Of a DNA stretch of 64,000 nt, positions 61,504 to 64,000 are shown piece by piece (positions within the stretch are counted from its first letter, which is position 1; every line of letters begins with the position of its first letter). Under the pieces are notes generated by a model. It had not been told where the DNA came from, did not search any database, and was given only the letters and a program-made list of their open reading frames with translations. Source of the DNA: Desulforhopalus sp. (GTDB lineage: Bacteria > Desulfobacterota > Desulfobulbia > Desulfobulbales > Desulfocapsaceae); assembly GCA_030247675.1 (NCBI GenBank), contig JAOTRX010000011.1, positions 62,001-126,000 on the forward strand, read 5' to 3'. The position numbers and the translations under genes were made by a program.

Positions 61504-61896
61504 CTATTGAAGTTTCGCTAATAAGTTAGTCAACTCCGACACAGGATAGTCCAAAAAGACACTCTGCTTCTCACCTCTTATGGCAATAAAAGCGCCATCA
61601 CTAATTTGATACCTTTCTGTCCATTCGATGAAGAGCTTGGTTTTTGTCTCTTCGATTCGATATTGCAAGGGGATGCTATGATCGGCAATCCGTAGCGCAA
61701 GATTTTCTCTTTGATCTAAAAGCCATGCTTCTCCGGAAAGGCTAGAAAACATGATAAATTGTCCATATCTCTCTAGTTTCATTATGCAGTTTTTTGCGTA
61801 TACAACATATTCTGCAACTTTTTTGTTCAAATTCATGATTGAACTTTGATTAGATTTTCGCCTTTCAAGTGCTCTTAAAATATTTCGCTTGTTCAT
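61504..61896 (-). CDS. Unknown 130-aa protein, first gene of the element
   Basis: A 130-residue protein I do not recognise. Its start is basic (MNKRNILRALERRKS). Its middle is beta-rich with SSLSGEAWLLDQRENLALRIAD and KTKLFIEWTERYQISDGAFIAI, and the end is DYPVSELTNLLAKL. No membrane segment or cysteine cluster. AAGGA lies 7 bp before the ATG. It sits 218 bp inside the right repeat and upstream of the structured patch, so it may belong to the element's replication or control functions. Confidence 0.6.
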   Translation of the reverse strand: MNKRNILRALERRKSNQSSIMNLNKKVAEYVVYAKNCIMKLERYGQFIMFSSLSGEAWLLDQRENLALRIADHSIPLQYRIEETKTKLFIEWTERYQISDGAFIAIRGEKQSVFLDYPVSELTNLLAKLQ

Positions 61897-62114
61897 TTGT
61901 GTTCCTTAGATGATTGGTTGTTGAAGCATCAAAAACGGCCTCAGGATATTTGATCCTGTGTAGGTTTTATCAGCTTTTCCGTGTGGGATTTTGTGTGAGA
62001 AAGAAGCCAATAATGCAAGAAAACGAGCTGTATTGACTGGGAACAACGCTATATCGTGTTTAAATATAACGTGTAAAAAGAAGGGGATGTGGTGATTATG
62101 TAAGGGAAGGGACT

Positions 62115-62264
62115 GATTCCTAATCCTGGTGTCGCGCGTTCGATTCGCGCCGAGGGTACCAATGTCATTGAAAGGATTAACAGGTGATTTCAACTTGTTA
62201 ATCCTTTTCTTGTTTGCTGGGGCTGCTCTTTAATCTCATGACAGGAATTGTTTGTGTGTTGTTT
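62115..62264 (+). repeat. Right attachment repeat (attR) with tRNA-Arg 3' remnant
   Basis: It matches 56601-56750. It holds the anticodon loop to CCA end of a tRNA-Arg (47 nt), its terminator and 57 bp more. The T-stem reads GCGCG/CGCGC instead of GGCGG/CCGCC, with base pairing kept at all three changed positions. It is probably the displaced original 3' end of the host gene. The 5' half is absent, so it cannot make a tRNA. Confidence 0.9.
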
Positions 62265-63074
62265 TTAAATGGACTCGGGGGCGCCGATGCCATGGATTAT
62301 TTGCCCCTGAGTCTAGGAGGTGGATTTTTTTTCAGGAACCTGTGGCGATGCGCAGTACCGTCCGACATAAATGCGTCGAGATTGAAAGGAAATGGCTGTC
62401 TAATTGTTGATTTACAAACTGATAGTACATCGAGAATACAAAGTATATCTATCCAGGAAAACCCTAGCCGGCAAAAATACAGGCTGCAATGGCCACAAAA
62501 ATGCAGCCAGATAAGATGATTTAAAAACGGAAAAATAGGTATATATACGGATTGTCAAAGTGTGGGGCCTGTGTTACGCAAACACTGTTCATCCTATCTC
62601 AGGGGGGAATGGCATGGGCGCTCAAATCTTCCAATCTTCGAAAAACACCATCTCTACCGCCAACATCTCGCATGATGCGAGTGGCCTGCCCTCAAGTAAG
62701 ACCATATCTGAAAGTTACTCCAGTTTGCTGAATACCTTTGGAAAAAAGGTAGATTCCACTGCCTCTGCCAGAGGCTCCCATTTGAATACAATCTCATTTC
62801 CGGCTGAATGGGGCCGGTTTGTGCGTCGTTTGGTCTAAGGGCACAAAGTGGCCCACCGGGAACAGATTGAATCATGAGGTGCCGATCCTAGTTTCTGGGC
62901 ATTTAAATGCAGCAGGTACGTTGTTGATGCTAACCGTTGGCAATTTTGTGTGAGGGGAATTTTTGTGGAAGCCATTCGCATATATGAGATTTAAGCCGTT
63001 AACAACTTCTCCATCTGCCAACTGGCAATTTTATAGAGAGGTTGAAAATCCTGGATAGAAAAACAGGAGGCAGT
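62265..63074 (+). other. Weakly coding stretch right of the element
   Basis: About 810 bp before the next gene. A hairpin (GACTCGGGGGC at 62272-62282 with GCCCCTGAGTC at 62303-62313) lies at its start. One frame at 62614-62838 (74 codons) has GGGGGGAAT before its ATG and reads MGAQIFQSSKNT, but I know no relative and support is weak. Another open frame (to 62519) begins inside the repeat and is probably chance. No promoter is clear. Confidence 0.35.
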
Positions 63075-64000
63075 ATGCAGAAACCCGAAAAGACTATTGT
63101 TGCTGTGCATGGCATAGGCAATCAGACTGCATTCGACACTGTCCAGGCTGTCGTCAAACAGTTCTGTAAACATTACGGGCAGCCAGCAACGGTATCCCTT
63201 GGTCGTCTCGACAGCGAAATTCGTTCAACCCGGAACGCTCTCGTTTTATCACCTCCCCTCGATCCCCAGCTCCCACTGAATGTCGCCTTTACCGAAGTTT
63301 ACTGGGCAGACATTGCCCGTGGGGTAGAGAACAAAGGCTACCAACTAGAAGATACTCGCAACTGGGCGCGAACGGTTATCGAGCGGTTAAAGCTGCACCA
63401 GGAAAACAATAAGCTGTTCACACTGAAGGATTACGAGCTGATCAAACTCGTGCTCCAGGAGATAATCAACGCCATTTCAGTTTCCGAGGTGCTCATGACC
63501 GTCTTTAAACATGTCGGCGCCTACAAGCCGAAACTTGAGAATGTCCTCACCAATTATCTGGGAGATGTGCAGCTTATGACGGAGTTCCGAGTTGTCCGGG
63601 AACTGATTCTCGCAGAATTCGACAAGGCCATGACTGCTCTATACAACTATAATCCTGCCACAGAGATCTATATACTCGCCCACAGTGAAGGGACTGTCAT
63701 CTCTTTCTTGGGGCTTCTCCGGGCTTTGCGACAAGACTCTGGCGCGGTTCCACAGCCTTCCTGGATCGACACCGTTAAGGGATTCGTAACCCTCGGTTCC
63801 CCTATCGACAAGCATCTTGTGTTGTGGCCAGAGCTGCGAACTGAATTTGAATCTAGCGGCGGCACGTGGAAAGAAACACTCATCCGCTGGCACAACTACT
63901 CCGACTTAGGAGATCCAGTCGGTTTCAAGCTCGATACAGCCCGAGACTGGCTGCAAAAGATCGGCTGTGGGTGCTTTGACTTCCCGGAACAGAACGATTT
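63075..64000 (+). CDS. Alpha/beta-hydrolase-like protein, 5' part (cut by window end)
   Basis: An open frame of at least 308 codons that runs off the window. It begins MQKPEKTIVAVHGIGNQTAF, with HGIGNQ as a possible oxyanion loop. Near residue 205 is YILAHSEGTVISFLGLL, whose His-Ser-Glu-Gly fits the nucleophile elbow (GxSxG-like). A TLGSPIDKH strand follows, as in lipase/esterase folds. AGGAGG lies 4 bp before the ATG. No signal peptide is visible in the part seen. Function unknown. Such proteins occur near defence and secretion islands, but nothing here proves that link. Confidence 0.75.
   Translation, partial: MQKPEKTIVAVHGIGNQTAFDTVQAVVKQFCKHYGQPATVSLGRLDSEIRSTRNALVLSPPLDPQLPLNVAFTEVYWADIARGVENKGYQLEDTRNWARTVIERLKLHQENNKLFTLKDYELIKLVLQEIINAISVSEVLMTVFKHVGAYKPKLENVLTNYLGDVQLMTEFRVVRELILAEFDKAMTALYNYNPATEIYILAHSEGTVISFLGLLRALRQDSGAVPQPSWIDTVKGFVTLGSPIDKHLVLWPELRTEFESSGGTWKETLIRWHNYSDLGDPVGFKLDTARDWLQKIGCGCFDFPEQND

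Larger units (their letters stand above)
56601..62264 (-). mobile_element. Integrated plasmid-like or satellite-like element at tRNA-Arg
   Basis: A 5,514-bp unit lies between two 150-bp direct repeats made of the tRNA-Arg 3' half plus 103 bp downstream. All its genes point to the minus strand: a 130-aa unknown, a ribbon-helix-helix regulator, a Rep-like initiator, an HTH excisionase-like gene, a tyrosine integrase, hicA-hicB and a 169-aa unknown. No structural phage genes are visible. A replication protein with an excision/integration module suggests an element that can circularise and replicate by a rolling circle. Its genes are more AT-rich than the glg and proS regions beside it. Mobility is inferred, not shown. 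Confidence 0.85.

Noticed and set aside
62115..62161. Second tRNA-Arg gene
   Set aside because: Only the 3' 47 nt are present; the acceptor 5' strand and D-arm are absent, so it is an att remnant.
61906..62193. 95-codon minus-strand ORF at the right repeat
   Set aside because: It includes antisense tRNA sequence and lacks a start signal.

Overview
The window looks like a chromosomal stretch from a sulfate-reducing member of the Desulfobacterota (former Deltaproteobacteria), most likely near Desulfobulbales. The basis is the qmoB-qmoC pair at the left edge, which serves dissimilatory sulfate reduction, together with an LPS-transport permease (a diderm trait) and the general look of the proteins. 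The species cannot be named from the sequence alone.

Layout. (1) 1-1,703: the end of qmoB and all of qmoC, closed by a terminator. (2) 1,783-3,569: a promoter, four tRNA genes (Thr, Tyr, Gly, Thr) and tuf copy 1, closed by a terminator. (3) 3,585-15,867: rpmG, tRNA-Trp, secE, nusG, rplKAJL and rpoBC, with an L10-type leader before rplJ and an attenuator-like hairpin before rpoB. (4) 15,893-35,629: one near-continuous str/S10/spc/alpha super-operon, from a good promoter before rpsL to a strong terminator after rplQ. It includes fusA, tuf copy 2 (identical to copy 1), secY, map, infA and rpoA. (5) 35,667-50,826: a YkgJ-type Cys-cluster protein, then rpsB-tsf-pyrH-frr-uppS-cdsA-dxr-rseP-tsaB-ispG-proS, a RelA/SpoT protein with a damaged hydrolase motif, a zinc-ribbon/Smr protein and a periplasmic FKBP isomerase. 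(6) 51,011-56,437: an LptF/LptG permease on the minus strand, a gene-poor stretch, a DHH-type phosphoesterase and two tandem GlgC-like genes.

Accessory region. At 56,572 lies tRNA-Arg(CCT). Its 3' half and the following 103 bp, including its terminator, are repeated 5,514 bp downstream. The two copies differ only by three compensating base-pair swaps in the T-stem. Between the repeats is a compact integrated element read entirely on the minus strand: an unknown 95-169 aa gene set, a HicA/HicB toxin-antitoxin pair under a perfect palindrome, a tyrosine integrase overlapped by an excisionase-like HTH gene, a large protein resembling rolling-circle (Rep_trans/NicK-type) initiators, a ribbon-helix-helix regulator with its own inverted-repeat operator, and a non-coding patch of nested hairpins that could be an origin or transfer site. 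I see no capsid gene and no mobilization relaxase besides the Rep-like protein. It reads as an integrated plasmid-like or satellite-like element carrying a TA module, and it is the most novel part of the window.

Beyond the right repeat is about 0.8 kb of weakly coding DNA, then the start of an alpha/beta-hydrolase-like gene that runs off the window.

How the parts work together: regions 2-5 supply transcription, translation and protein export machinery, followed by lipid, isoprenoid and envelope functions in the order usual for this phylum. The element uses the tRNA gene as its attachment site and regenerates a complete tRNA.
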